Source of the DNA: Leptospira mtsangambouensis
GTDB taxonomy: Bacteria > Spirochaetota > Leptospiria > Leptospirales > Leptospiraceae
Length of the DNA: 64,000 nt
NCBI RefSeq assembly: GCF_004770475.1
Contig: NZ_RQHK01000017.1
Location: 310,001 to 374,000 of the forward strand
Direction: 5' to 3'
Shown here: positions 26,984 through 34,871 of the stretch, piece after piece
Layout: each line of letters begins with the position of its first letter
Numbering within the stretch: position 1 is the stretch's first letter
The notes under the pieces: model-generated
Seen by the model: the letters and a program-made list of their open reading frames with translations, nothing else
Told to the model about the DNA's origin: nothing
Databases searched by the model: none
Made by a program: the position numbers and the translations under genes

Positions 26984-27871
26984 TTAGTTTTTTCCGTTTG
27001 GCATTTGGTATTTTTTTACGTGAGGAACTTCGTTGTCTAACCAATAGGCTTTGTTCTCTTCTACGACTAAAATCTCTTCAAATTTAAACCCAGTTTTACC
27101 CTTTCCTAAATGTGGCTCCACTGCCCATAAACCCATTTTATTACCCTGATGGTCGGGAGTTAATAATTCAGGTAATACTTTGTGTGATAAAAATTCATAA
27201 GACCCTTGCAAACTGAACCAACTTGCAAAACTCACAGGCAACAAAGGAAAAGAAACATTAGGAAGATTTACTTTATATACTCTATGCCCTAGTACAGCAA
27301 AAGGATATAACGAATGTACGTTGTCGAAACCAGATTGTTTTGCGTCGGAATCGATTTTCCACCAAATTTCTGATGGAGTCATTGTAGAACTAAAATATTT
27401 CGGGATCTCTTCGCGAAGGTGCAATAGGTATTTCATACCAGAGTCAAGTTCGGAATTTTTGATTAAAGAAGAAGAATAACCTATATCACCGATATAACCA
27501 TCAACTACTGGTGATACATCCAAAATAAAAGATTCTTCTTCTACCAATTGTTTTTTACCTGGATGAAATTGAGTGAATCGTTTGTATCCGTCAAACCTTG
27601 CATGTTCACCAAACCAAGCAAATGGTCTATGTAGAAAGACTTTTACACCGTGATCTCGCAAAAACTCATCCATTCTTTTTGCTGTTTGTTTTTCAGTCCA
27701 ACCTGGTAACATTTCTTTCTCAATGGTTGTGACACATTCGTAAGCTAGTCTCTGGGCTTTTAAAAATCCATTTTTTTCATCAGCTGTTGGAATCCGAATC
27801 GATTCGGAACTTAGTTTTGAGAGCTTTGAAGATAATTTTGATAATAAACCTTTTTCTTGCAATAATGGCAT
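26984..27871 (-). CDS. M24 (creatinase/aminopeptidase P fold) protein
   Basis: 295 residues, start preceded by AAGGAAAAAGAG. All five metal ligands of the pita-bread fold can be placed: Asp in ILDVSPV, Asp in IGDIGYS, His in VLGHRVYK, Glu in WAVEPHLG and Glu in KFEEILVVEE. The protein lacks the extra N-terminal domain of aminopeptidase P. No signal peptide, so cytoplasmic, unlike its two lipoprotein operon partners. M24 enzymes include peptidases, prolidases and creatinases; which applies is open. Confidence 0.85.
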   Translation of the reverse strand: MPLLQEKGLLSKLSSKLSKLSSESIRIPTADEKNGFLKAQRLAYECVTTIEKEMLPGWTEKQTAKRMDEFLRDHGVKVFLHRPFAWFGEHARFDGYKRFTQFHPGKKQLVEEESFILDVSPVVDGYIGDIGYSSSLIKNSELDSGMKYLLHLREEIPKYFSSTMTPSEIWWKIDSDAKQSGFDNVHSLYPFAVLGHRVYKVNLPNVSFPLLPVSFASWFSLQGSYEFLSHKVLPELLTPDHQGNKMGLWAVEPHLGKGKTGFKFEEILVVEENKAYWLDNEVPHVKKYQMPNGKN

Positions 27872-27951
27872 GAGTCTCTTTTTCCTTAGTAAAAAAAGAG
27901 AATAACAAAATATAAAAATCTCTGCTTGAACGATTCCGGTATTTTTACGAT

Positions 27952-28749
27952 TTATTGAAAACTTTCATCCGATTCACAAAATCGAACTTCAGCGGTTTTG
28001 AGGTGACCAAAAAAGAGAGAAGGTATAAATCCAAAATTTTCTTTGAAAGTCCTTGAGAAATGTGCTGAATCGGAAAAACCTGCTGCATGTGCTGCATCGG
28101 TAAGATTGTTGCCTGCCTTTAATTCTTTCACTGCACGCAAAATACGAACCCATAACAAATACCTTCGAAGTGGGATTCCTAAATTCTCTTTAAACAAACG
28201 AATCAATCTATCTTCTGAAATAGAAAAATCTTTTCCTATTTCTCTCATTCGAATGCTATTGGGAACTTCCAATCGAATTTTTTTAGCAATTTTTTGAATT
28301 CTTGGATCGATTGAAGTTTTTAATTCTTCAAATGGATAAACAGTTCGAAGTAAACTTATCTGAAGTTGTGTTGCTTCTTGATGATTTAAATCACCAAAAT
28401 ACAATGACCATAAAGAATCGATTAATGGTAAAAATTTTTTAATATCTAAACGTTTGACTTCACCAGAAGAAATAGATTCTGAAATAGATCCAAATTCATA
28501 CGTCTCTGGATCTATCAACAATGCAACCATTTCTACTCCAGGTGAGATAGTTCGATGGTAAGTATTCGGGCCAACTAATGCAACCCGGTATTCTTCTTTT
28601 CCTAATTCAGTTTCGATTGTTATATTTTTTTCTAAAGAAATTGCTAATGTAGCTGCATAATGTGAATGAAAGTCAGTTTGCATATTATTAGTTGCAAACA
28701 TAACGCGACTGTTCCATAAATAAAGTATGCTTTTGTTTTCAAACTCCAT
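27952..28749 (-). CDS. AraC-family transcriptional regulator
   Basis: 265 residues; GAGGA 7 bases before the ATG. The C-terminal double helix-turn-helix is standard: SIRMREIGKDFSISEDRLIR, FKENLGIPLRRYLLWVRIL, then LTDAAHAAGFSDSAHFSRTF and GFIPSLFF. The N-terminal part resembles a cupin-type sensing domain (FHSHYAATLAISLEK). It lies 80 bases upstream of the M24/propeller operon on the same strand and is the obvious candidate to control it. Confidence 0.88.
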   Translation of the reverse strand: MEFENKSILYLWNSRVMFATNNMQTDFHSHYAATLAISLEKNITIETELGKEEYRVALVGPNTYHRTISPGVEMVALLIDPETYEFGSISESISSGEVKRLDIKKFLPLIDSLWSLYFGDLNHQEATQLQISLLRTVYPFEELKTSIDPRIQKIAKKIRLEVPNSIRMREIGKDFSISEDRLIRLFKENLGIPLRRYLLWVRILRAVKELKAGNNLTDAAHAAGFSDSAHFSRTFKENFGFIPSLFFGHLKTAEVRFCESDESFQ

Positions 28750-28898
28750 CTATGATCCTCATTCAGAAAACAGATGGGTTAATTTTTATGATAAAACTTC
28801 TCTTGTAAATCGAAATAAAATTTAAAGATCCTGTTACTGAAAGATTGCTTCTTATTAAAACAAAAAGTAAAAACATCGAAGAAACAATAAATCAGCGT

Positions 28899-29318
28899 TT
28901 ACGATTTCTTCAAGATTGGTTTTTTTAAGTTTGTAGTCTTTTTTTTTTGAGTTTTCTTCTTCTGTTTTTCTAAGTTTTCGCTCACTCTAAATTTAACAAT
29001 TTTTTGGATTAGAGTATAGGGGATTGGCTCATCCAATGGAAATTGAATGGAACCTTTCCCGTTTTTATATTTAGAAATTTCTTTTTGAAAGGCAAGATTT
29101 CCAGAAGGAAGCGCATAAAAACCAATGTGTTTTGCATAAGCTGCGAAATGTACCAAGTTTCCATTTTGTACAAATGTTGGCATCGCATAACTTATTGCCT
29201 CTGATGCTTCTGGTGCTTCTTTCTGGATGATACTTCGAACCTTTTGAAGTATATCTTGTACATCTTTTGGAAATCTTCCTATGTATTCATCAATTGATTT
29301 TGCTATCTCTGATTTCAT
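28899..29318 (-). CDS. DUF1801 family protein
   Basis: 139 residues. DVQDILQKVRSIIQKEAPEA, EAISYAMPTFVQNGNLVHFA and HIGFYALPSG are characteristic of DUF1801/YdhG-like proteins, a small cytoplasmic family often encoded beside AHSA1/SRPBCC and ArsR genes, as here. The C-terminus is a lysine-rich tail (KQKKKTQKKKTTNLKKP) that may bind nucleic acid or simply be disordered. Last gene of the ArsR operon, 13 bases after the MATE gene. Confidence 0.85.
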   Translation of the reverse strand: MKSEIAKSIDEYIGRFPKDVQDILQKVRSIIQKEAPEASEAISYAMPTFVQNGNLVHFAAYAKHIGFYALPSGNLAFQKEISKYKNGKGSIQFPLDEPIPYTLIQKIVKFRVSENLEKQKKKTQKKKTTNLKKPILKKS

Positions 29319-29331
29319 AACTTTATTCTCT

Positions 29332-30723
29332 CTATACTTTTGTTTGTTTCCAATTTCCTTTCGTAAATAACCAAAGAGTAAAAACTCCTACGGAAGATTC
29401 CGAAATCATGATAGACCAAAATACCCCTGTGGAGCCAAAATCGAAATGTTTTCCTAATAGATAAGCTAAAGGGATTTGAATGACCCAAAAGAAAATAATA
29501 TTAATTTTTGTAGGAGTGATTGTATCTCCTGCACCATTGAAAGCTTGTCCAGCAGCCATCCACCATGCATAAATAAAATATGAGTAGGACACAATTTGTA
29601 ACCATTTACCACCAATGGCGATGACTTCCTGATCATTTGAGAAAATGGAAATTAGGTTTTCACTCCAAAAAAAGTAAATGATGGAGACTAGAATTAAATA
29701 GCCCATATTACAAAAACCGGTAAACCAAACGGATTGTTCCGCACGATCTGGTTTGCCTGCTCCTAAATTTTGGCCAACTAACGTAGCAACTGCGTTAGAC
29801 ATTCCCCAAGAAGGCATCATGGTAAACATCATCGTCCTTAATGCAATGGTTGCTCCGGCAACCGTTTGACTCCCGAATTCTGAAAGTATTCTCATGATAA
29901 AGATCCAAGATGTCATACCAACAATCATCTGGCCAATTCCACCAAGTGAGGTTTTTAAAATACCCTGGATGGTTTCCCATTCTATTTTTAGATGGGATTT
30001 TAAAATTTTGATATGTTTTCCGCCTTGGAATAACAACCACAATTGAAAAAGCACTCCGATCCCACGACCTAAGTTCGTTGCAATTGCTGCGCCTGTTATT
30101 CCATAAGCAGGAATGGGTCCCCAACCAAAAATAAAAATGGGATCTAAAACAATATTCAGACCGTTGGATACCCATAAAACTCTCATTGATATCGCGGCAT
30201 CCCCTGCTCCACGAAAAACTGCATTAATGAGAAAAAGAAGGACGATGACAATATTTCCACCTAACATCCACTGCATGTAGTGGTACCCTTCTGTTAAAAC
30301 CCACTCATCTCCACCCATTAGTTTGAGAAGTTCTTTTGAAAAAAATATTCCAGCGATTGCAAAAGGAACAGAAGCAAGGATGGCGATCCAAATGGATTGA
30401 ATTGCTGCTATTCCTGCTTTGTCTTTTTCTTTTTCTCCAATTCGCCTTGCAATAATCGCAGTGACCGAAAATGACAAACCCATTGCAACGGAATACAATA
30501 GGAACAAATAAGTTTCAGTAAGACCAACTGTTGCGATTGCCGATGCACCTAAAGCTCCAACAAAATAAATATCGACAACTGCAAATACTGATTCTAAAAC
30601 AAGTTCCAAAACCATTGGAACTGAGAGTAGGAACACAGCTTTTCGAATGCTAACTTCCGTATAATCTTCTTCAGAACCAGCAAGAGCCTTTTTTAAATCT
30701 TCCCATAAACTAGCACTTGTCAT
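29332..30723 (-). CDS. MATE-family multidrug efflux transporter
   Basis: 463 residues with twelve predicted membrane segments. MATE features include an N-terminal SVPMVLELVLESVF and VDIYFVGALGASAIATVGLTE, the repeat-2 counterpart GQMIVGMTSWIFIMRILSEFG, and NAVATLVGQNLGAGKPDRAE. Such carriers export organic cations in exchange for Na+ or H+. The start overlaps the stop of the small membrane-protein gene by 4 bases. Control by the upstream ArsR-type repressor is likely. Confidence 0.92.
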   Translation of the reverse strand: MTSASLWEDLKKALAGSEEDYTEVSIRKAVFLLSVPMVLELVLESVFAVVDIYFVGALGASAIATVGLTETYLFLLYSVAMGLSFSVTAIIARRIGEKEKDKAGIAAIQSIWIAILASVPFAIAGIFFSKELLKLMGGDEWVLTEGYHYMQWMLGGNIVIVLLFLINAVFRGAGDAAISMRVLWVSNGLNIVLDPIFIFGWGPIPAYGITGAAIATNLGRGIGVLFQLWLLFQGGKHIKILKSHLKIEWETIQGILKTSLGGIGQMIVGMTSWIFIMRILSEFGSQTVAGATIALRTMMFTMMPSWGMSNAVATLVGQNLGAGKPDRAEQSVWFTGFCNMGYLILVSIIYFFWSENLISIFSNDQEVIAIGGKWLQIVSYSYFIYAWWMAAGQAFNGAGDTITPTKINIIFFWVIQIPLAYLLGKHFDFGSTGVFWSIMISESSVGVFTLWLFTKGNWKQTKV

Positions 30724-31100
30724 TTGGATTTTTCCTGTAATACATAAAGTTTACCACCTAAATAAGCAATGAGAGGAGTGAGAATTACTAGCGACCATGC
30801 ATACCACCAAGGTCCAAGATGACCGGCAAATACAACACCTGTAATTCCTAATAATAAACCAATACCACCTAAGATATATGCGTGTTTCATTGGGTTTTGC
30901 GGTGCTAACTTAGCAGTTAAATAACACCCAAAAATACTGAATATAATTCGATATCCTAATACAAACAAAACCAAAGGAGTTGATACAAACATATGATCAT
31001 AAGGGAGGAAATTTAATACCTTAAGAATTGTATCACAAAGTACGGAGAGGATTACGTTGGATAATAATCCAACAACAATTGCTATGAAACTCTTTAACAT
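30720..31100 (-). CDS. Small four-helix membrane protein
   Basis: 126 residues with four hydrophobic segments (FIAIVVGLLSNVILSVL, PLVLFVLGYRIIFSIFGCYL, YILGGIGLLLGITGVVFAG, WYAWSLVILTPLIAYLGG). No family I can name. It sits between the double-SRPBCC gene (11 bases) and the MATE gene (4-base overlap), so it belongs to the ArsR operon. Confidence 0.7.
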   Translation of the reverse strand: MLKSFIAIVVGLLSNVILSVLCDTILKVLNFLPYDHMFVSTPLVLFVLGYRIIFSIFGCYLTAKLAPQNPMKHAYILGGIGLLLGITGVVFAGHLGPWWYAWSLVILTPLIAYLGGKLYVLQEKSK

Positions 31101-31111
31101 AGATACTTTTC

Positions 31112-32077
31112 CTATTTTTGATTTAAGAACTGATCAAGTTTTGAAAGTGTCTGTTGTCCACTTTCAATCGCACCAAAGGCAATCACCGCATTTCGAACGT
31201 TTGTATCAGGAAAAGCCAGTTGCATTTTTACAATGGTTTGATTCTCGCCGAGAGCAATTAGAAATATTTTGGCCAAAAAATCATCCTTTTTATTTACATC
31301 GCCTGAACCATGTATGTATTCCATGTAGTCGAATTTCCTAATTTCTTTATATTCAATTACATTTGGATAGATTGTCCCATCGGGTCCGACCATTGTAAAA
31401 ATCCATTTCCCACCAATTCGAAAGTCCATAGATTCAGTTGTTGTTTTGAATCCACTCGGTCCCCACCAATGGTCGATCGTCAATGGATTAGAAAGTGTAT
31501 TAAAAATCAGTTCCTGCGAATGATTCATTTTTCTTTCCATGGAGATTTCATTAGGTTTAGGTAGAGCATTTATTTCTAATTTTTCAAAACTTTCTGACCA
31601 ACCTTCCTTCATACCTGAACTTGCAAATCCATCTCGAATTTGGTTATTGGCAAATTCGGTGAGGAGAACAACTTTTGTTTTACCATCAATTTCTTCGAAC
31701 AACACTCTTAACTTTGAATTGAGTATTTCTCGATCGCCTGTAACACCTGCCATCTTTTGAACTTCCGCCACCCATTCATCAGGATGTTCATCTACCAAAT
31801 CACTGATTACAAAACTCTGGAATGGAGTGATTTCTAAAAATTTTCCAAAAATTGGATAATCAACCCCTTCAGGAGATCGCATAACAATTCTATATGATCC
31901 ACCTACTTTAAAATCAAATTCAACTGATGGATTTGTAAAACTCTTTGGGCCCCACCATTTTTGGATATGCAAAGGATTTGTCCAAACTTCCCACACAAGC
32001 TGTAATGGAGCATCAAACATTCGTTCGATGCGTACTATCTTTTCTTCTAGTGTCAAAATTGTTTCTGAATTAAACAT
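31112..32077 (-). CDS. Tandem AHSA1/SRPBCC domain protein
   Basis: 321 residues made of two homologous START-like domains. The first (about 14-165) begins VRIERMFDAPLQLVWEVWTN and has HIQKWWGPKSFTNPSVEFD; the second (about 180-320) repeats it as ISMERKMNHSQELIFNTLSN and DHWWGPSGFKTTTESMDFR. Usually each domain is a separate ~150-residue protein, so this is a duplication-fusion. AHSA1-like domains bind hydrophobic ligands; encoded next to ArsR they are common but poorly understood. Confidence 0.88.
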   Translation of the reverse strand: MFNSETILTLEEKIVRIERMFDAPLQLVWEVWTNPLHIQKWWGPKSFTNPSVEFDFKVGGSYRIVMRSPEGVDYPIFGKFLEITPFQSFVISDLVDEHPDEWVAEVQKMAGVTGDREILNSKLRVLFEEIDGKTKVVLLTEFANNQIRDGFASSGMKEGWSESFEKLEINALPKPNEISMERKMNHSQELIFNTLSNPLTIDHWWGPSGFKTTTESMDFRIGGKWIFTMVGPDGTIYPNVIEYKEIRKFDYMEYIHGSGDVNKKDDFLAKIFLIALGENQTIVKMQLAFPDTNVRNAVIAFGAIESGQQTLSKLDQFLNQK

Positions 32078-32078
32078 T

Positions 32079-32432
32079 TTAATAATTTCCTTTGGATTTT
32101 TGTAATTCGGTTAAATATGCATCCAAACGATCCAATCGTTCTTCCCATAATTTTTTATATTGTTCTAACCACTGATTGGCTTCCTGAAGTGCTTCCACTT
32201 TTAAACGACAAGGTCGAAACTGCGCTGCCTTTCCTTTTTCAATAAGCCCTGCTTTTTCCAAAACTTTCAGATGTTTGGAAATCCCGGGGAGACTCATTTG
32301 AAACGGTTCTGCCAATTCGAGAACTGTCGCTTCACCAGATACAAGTTGCATCAGTATCTTTCTACGAGTTGGATCTGCCAATGCTTGGAACGTTGCATTG
32401 AGCGTTTCTTCCGAATCCTGCAATTTAACCAT
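32079..32432 (-). CDS. ArsR-family repressor
   Basis: 117 residues. The winged helix is plain: FQALADPTRRKILMQLVSGE, then TVLELAEPFQMSLPGISKHL and KVLEKAGLIEKGKAAQFRPC. The metal-binding Cys residues of arsenic sensors (CxC in the recognition helix) are missing, so it is of the metal-independent type found with SRPBCC partners. Its start codon overlaps one copy of an operator-like repeat and no Shine-Dalgarno is seen. First of five co-oriented genes. Confidence 0.9.
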   Translation of the reverse strand: MVKLQDSEETLNATFQALADPTRRKILMQLVSGEATVLELAEPFQMSLPGISKHLKVLEKAGLIEKGKAAQFRPCRLKVEALQEANQWLEQYKKLWEERLDRLDAYLTELQKSKGNY

Positions 32433-32456
32433 TTAGATAATTAACCATTTGGTTAA
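32425..32456. promoter_or_regulatory. ArsR operator candidate
   Basis: TTAACC-ATTT-GGTTAA at 32441-32456 is a perfect inverted repeat, and TTAACCATTT recurs directly at 32425-32434 over the start codon. The site sits where the ribosome-binding site and promoter of the ArsR gene should be, so binding would block the operon. Confidence 0.6.
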
Positions 32457-32517
32457 ACTAGAAAGAACAGAAATTTCTGTCAATAGGGTTTTGCAGTCAG
32501 TTCGGAGAATTTGGCAG

Positions 32518-32596
32518 GTACAGATTGGATATCGGTATCCCCGCCCGATTAGGGAGGGGAACTAGACCCGCCACCCATTGATGTCCACCTACCACA
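32518..32596 (+). repeat. Dispersed intergenic repeat, copy B
   Basis: Same sequence as 24144-24223 with about a dozen differences, mostly towards the right end. The hairpin core and the following AACTAGACCCGCCACCCA are identical in the two copies. Confidence 0.75.
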
Positions 32597-32711
32597 AAAA
32601 CCCAGGGAAGAAAATACAATTCTCCAAAATGGAGAATTTAATCTTGAGAAGTTCATGTTTCGAATTTCTCTTATGTTGTTTTTACAAAATGAATTAGAAA
32701 ATAGGAAGAGT

Positions 32712-32737
32712 TCCCAACGAATCGTTGTTCGCTGGGA
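32712..32737 (-). terminator. Hairpin downstream of carbonic anhydrase gene
   Basis: TCCCAACGAA and TTCGCTGGGA pair over 10 positions with one A-C mismatch around TCGTTG. On the - strand it comes 47 bases after the stop; the following bases ACTCTTCC are only mildly T-rich. Confidence 0.4.
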
Positions 32738-32783
32738 TTAAAAAGGAGATTCTATTTAAAATGAATGGTCTTATGGTTTGTGT

Positions 32784-33392
32784 TTACGAAGCCCTACCAA
32801 TCTTCGTGGCTTCTTTGACCTCTACTAACTTTCCGGTTTTCACATCGTAATAATATCCATAAACAGGAATGTCTTTCGGAATCAAAGGGTGGTTACGAAT
32901 TCGTTTGACATCATCAATAACACTTTGTTCTAAATTTTCAAAAGTTAAAAAAGGAATGAACTTTGCTTCATCGGAGCCACCTGATTCTTCTAAATTTCGC
33001 CATCCGTTCGAATCAATGGTCGCAGTTTTCAAACTTTTTGAAAGGAGGTTCCGTATGATAGGATCAGTGAAAAGTTGCATTCCACAATCTGAGTGGTGGA
33101 TGACAAAGAATTCTTTAGTTCCTAATAATTTATAAGAAATGACGAGAGACCGAATGGCATCATCACTTGCACGGCCTCCAGCATTTCTGATTACGTGCGC
33201 ATCACCTTCGGCAAGTCCTGCATATTTGGCTGGGTCTAACCTTGCATCCATACAGGTGAGGATGGTAAAACTTCTCGCCGGAGGAAGGGCCAATTCTCCT
33301 TTTTTCCCAAATTCAGATGCATATTTTTCGTTCGCACCGAGGACTTCTTTATGAACTTTGCTTGTTTCTTGTTGGATGAGTGTGTTTGACAT
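32784..33392 (-). CDS. Beta-class carbonic anhydrase
   Basis: 202 residues from ATG 33392 (a GTG at 33410 is in frame). The zinc site residues are visible: Cys and Asp-Arg in TCMDARLD, and His/Cys in [26 protein letters not shown] between them is the family's conserved segment. It interconverts CO2 and bicarbonate in the cytoplasm. Single gene; the closest matches by pattern are the compact plant-type clade found in many Gram-positive and spirochaete genomes. Confidence 0.92.
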   Translation of the reverse strand: MSNTLIQQETSKVHKEVLGANEKYASEFGKKGELALPPARSFTILTCMDARLDPAKYAGLAEGDAHVIRNAGGRASDDAIRSLVISYKLLGTKEFFVIHHSDCGMQLFTDPIIRNLLSKSLKTATIDSNGWRNLEESGGSDEAKFIPFLTFENLEQSVIDDVKRIRNHPLIPKDIPVYGYYYDVKTGKLVEVKEATKIGRAS

Positions 33393-33694
33393 AATGGAAA
33401 TAAAATCCACTATAGCGAAGAAGACAAGAAAAGGAATTTTGGATAAAGGATTTCCGTTTCAGATTTGTACAGTGGATTTAGCAAACGGCCAAAGGACTGG
33501 AGATGTATCTTTAAGATTGGATTTTTGTGCCAGGGATACGAAGGGCTTGGTCACCTGCCATCGTTAGATGGTAGGTGACGGGAGCGAATGCGGACCCCGG
33601 AGTAGCCCGGTCAGCTACTATAAGAGTCCTCTTTTGTTTTTATTTGAGGCACCATAAAAGAAACACAATATTTCCATTTTATTGTGAATGACGA
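33393..33694. other. Gene-free region with candidate structured RNA
   Basis: 302 bases between two - strand genes. From about 33480 the base composition changes to GC-rich and strongly paired. A 13-bp hairpin lies at 33550-33579, then GACC..GG-AGTAG-CC.GGTC at about 33593-33612, then AAGAG-TC-CTCTT followed by TTGTTTTT, which looks like a + strand terminator. No open frame with a start signal is seen. Confidence 0.45.
33550..33579 (+). ncRNA. Strong hairpin, part of a possible non-coding RNA
   Basis: GTCACCTGCCATC, loop GTTA, GATGGTAGGTGAC: a 13-bp stem with one G-T pair. It is the most stable element of the structured block and is followed by a second hairpin and a terminator-like end. Confidence 0.4.
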
Positions 33695-34771
33695 TTAACT
33701 TGCTAATGGATAGTCGATATAACCTTTTTCATCAGCTGTGTACAATGTGGTTTGATCAAATGAAACCAATGGAATGTTTTTTTGGAATCTAGTGACTAAA
33801 TCAGGATTGGCTAAAAAAGGTTTTCCAAATGCAACTAAGTCTGCATGTCCAGAAGATAAATCTTTGTCAGCTCGTTCTGCATCATAACCACCACTAAGGA
33901 TTAAAGTTCCTTTGAATGCTTTTCTGATGTTCTGAACTGTTTCCGGTTCTACCTTGGGAGCACCCATAGAAGAGTGGTCAACTAAATGAATGTATACAAT
34001 TCCAATTTCATTTAATTTTTCAGCTAACAATGAATATTCGTCATGAGTTTCGGGAAATGGAAAAAGATCATTAAAGGCACCATATGGAGATAAACGAATG
34101 GCCGTTTTCTCTTTGCCGATGGCGTTACTCACTGCCGTTGCGACTTCTAAAATAAAACGAATTCGATTTTCAATGGAACCACCATATTCGTCTGTTCGTT
34201 GGTTTGAAGTCGGATGTAAAAATTGTTCTAACAAATAACCATTGGCTGCATGCAATTCAACTCCATCAAATCCTGCTTTGATTGCATTTTTAGATGCTAA
34301 AACAAATTCTTCGATCGTTTCTTTTAATTCAGCTTTTGACATTTCTTTCGGTGTAGAGTGTTCTTTCATTCCGTCTGTGTCAGTCCACATTTGTCCTTTC
34401 GCAAGGATTGCCGATGGTCCAAGAACTTTTGCACCTTTCGGCAAATTCAACTCATGTCCGATACGACCTGTATGCATAAGTTGGACAAAAATTTTACTTC
34501 CTTTCGCATGCACTTTGTCTGTGACTTTTTTCCATGCATTGGTTTGTTCTTCTGAAAAAATTCCAGGAATTCTCGCATAACCAAGACCATTTGGAGAAGG
34601 AGATGTTCCTTCTGTCACGATGAGTCCCGCTTCAGCTCTTTGTTCATAATAAGTTGCAACAATTTCTCCCGGCACATTTCCGATGGAACGGGAACGGGTC
34701 ATGGGGGCCATCACCACTTTATTCTTTAAGGTAAGGTTTCCTAACTTCGCTTCTGAAAATAATGATTTCAC
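33695..34771 (-). CDS. Old Yellow Enzyme family alkene reductase
   Basis: 358 residues from GTG 34771, chosen because GGAG lies 7 bases ahead and the protein then begins KSLFSEAKLGNLTLKN like its relatives; the longer frame to 34864 adds a tail unlike the family. FMN/substrate motifs are typical: VVMAPMTRSR, VQLMHTGRIGH, GVELHAANGYLLEQFLHP with the His/Asn pair, and DEYGGSIENRIRF. The enzyme reduces activated C=C bonds of enones, nitro-compounds or nitrate esters with NAD(P)H. Confidence 0.93.
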   Translation of the reverse strand: MKSLFSEAKLGNLTLKNKVVMAPMTRSRSIGNVPGEIVATYYEQRAEAGLIVTEGTSPSPNGLGYARIPGIFSEEQTNAWKKVTDKVHAKGSKIFVQLMHTGRIGHELNLPKGAKVLGPSAILAKGQMWTDTDGMKEHSTPKEMSKAELKETIEEFVLASKNAIKAGFDGVELHAANGYLLEQFLHPTSNQRTDEYGGSIENRIRFILEVATAVSNAIGKEKTAIRLSPYGAFNDLFPFPETHDEYSLLAEKLNEIGIVYIHLVDHSSMGAPKVEPETVQNIRKAFKGTLILSGGYDAERADKDLSSGHADLVAFGKPFLANPDLVTRFQKNIPLVSFDQTTLYTADEKGYIDYPLAS

Positions 34772-34871
34772 AAGGTTCTCCAATTTTGATTTACTATTTA
34801 GGAAATAGACTACAACATGAAGTGATTTGATATTGTATTTATTTAATATTAAACTAATTTCCAAAAAAAAT

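Larger units (their letters stand above)
32457..32783. other. Gene-free region holding repeat copy B and hairpins
   Basis: 327 bases between the ArsR start and the end of the carbonic anhydrase gene. Besides the repeat at 32518-32596 it contains a hairpin ATTCTCC-AAAAT-GGAGAAT near 32620-32640 and another, TCCCAACGAA/TTCGCTGGGA, at 32712-32737 that may end carbonic anhydrase transcription. No open frame with a credible start. Confidence 0.5.

Noticed and set aside
32425..32460. A seven-codon leader peptide (MVNYLNG) ahead of the ArsR gene
   Set aside because: It is just the operator repeat read as codons, with no ribosome-binding site.
24144..32596. The two repeat copies as ends of a composite transposon
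   Set aside because: Copies are direct, lack terminal inverted repeats and target duplications, and no transposase lies between them.
33550..33640. Known RNA such as SRP RNA, 6S RNA or a named riboswitch
   Set aside because: None of the signature loops could be recognised; left as an unnamed candidate.
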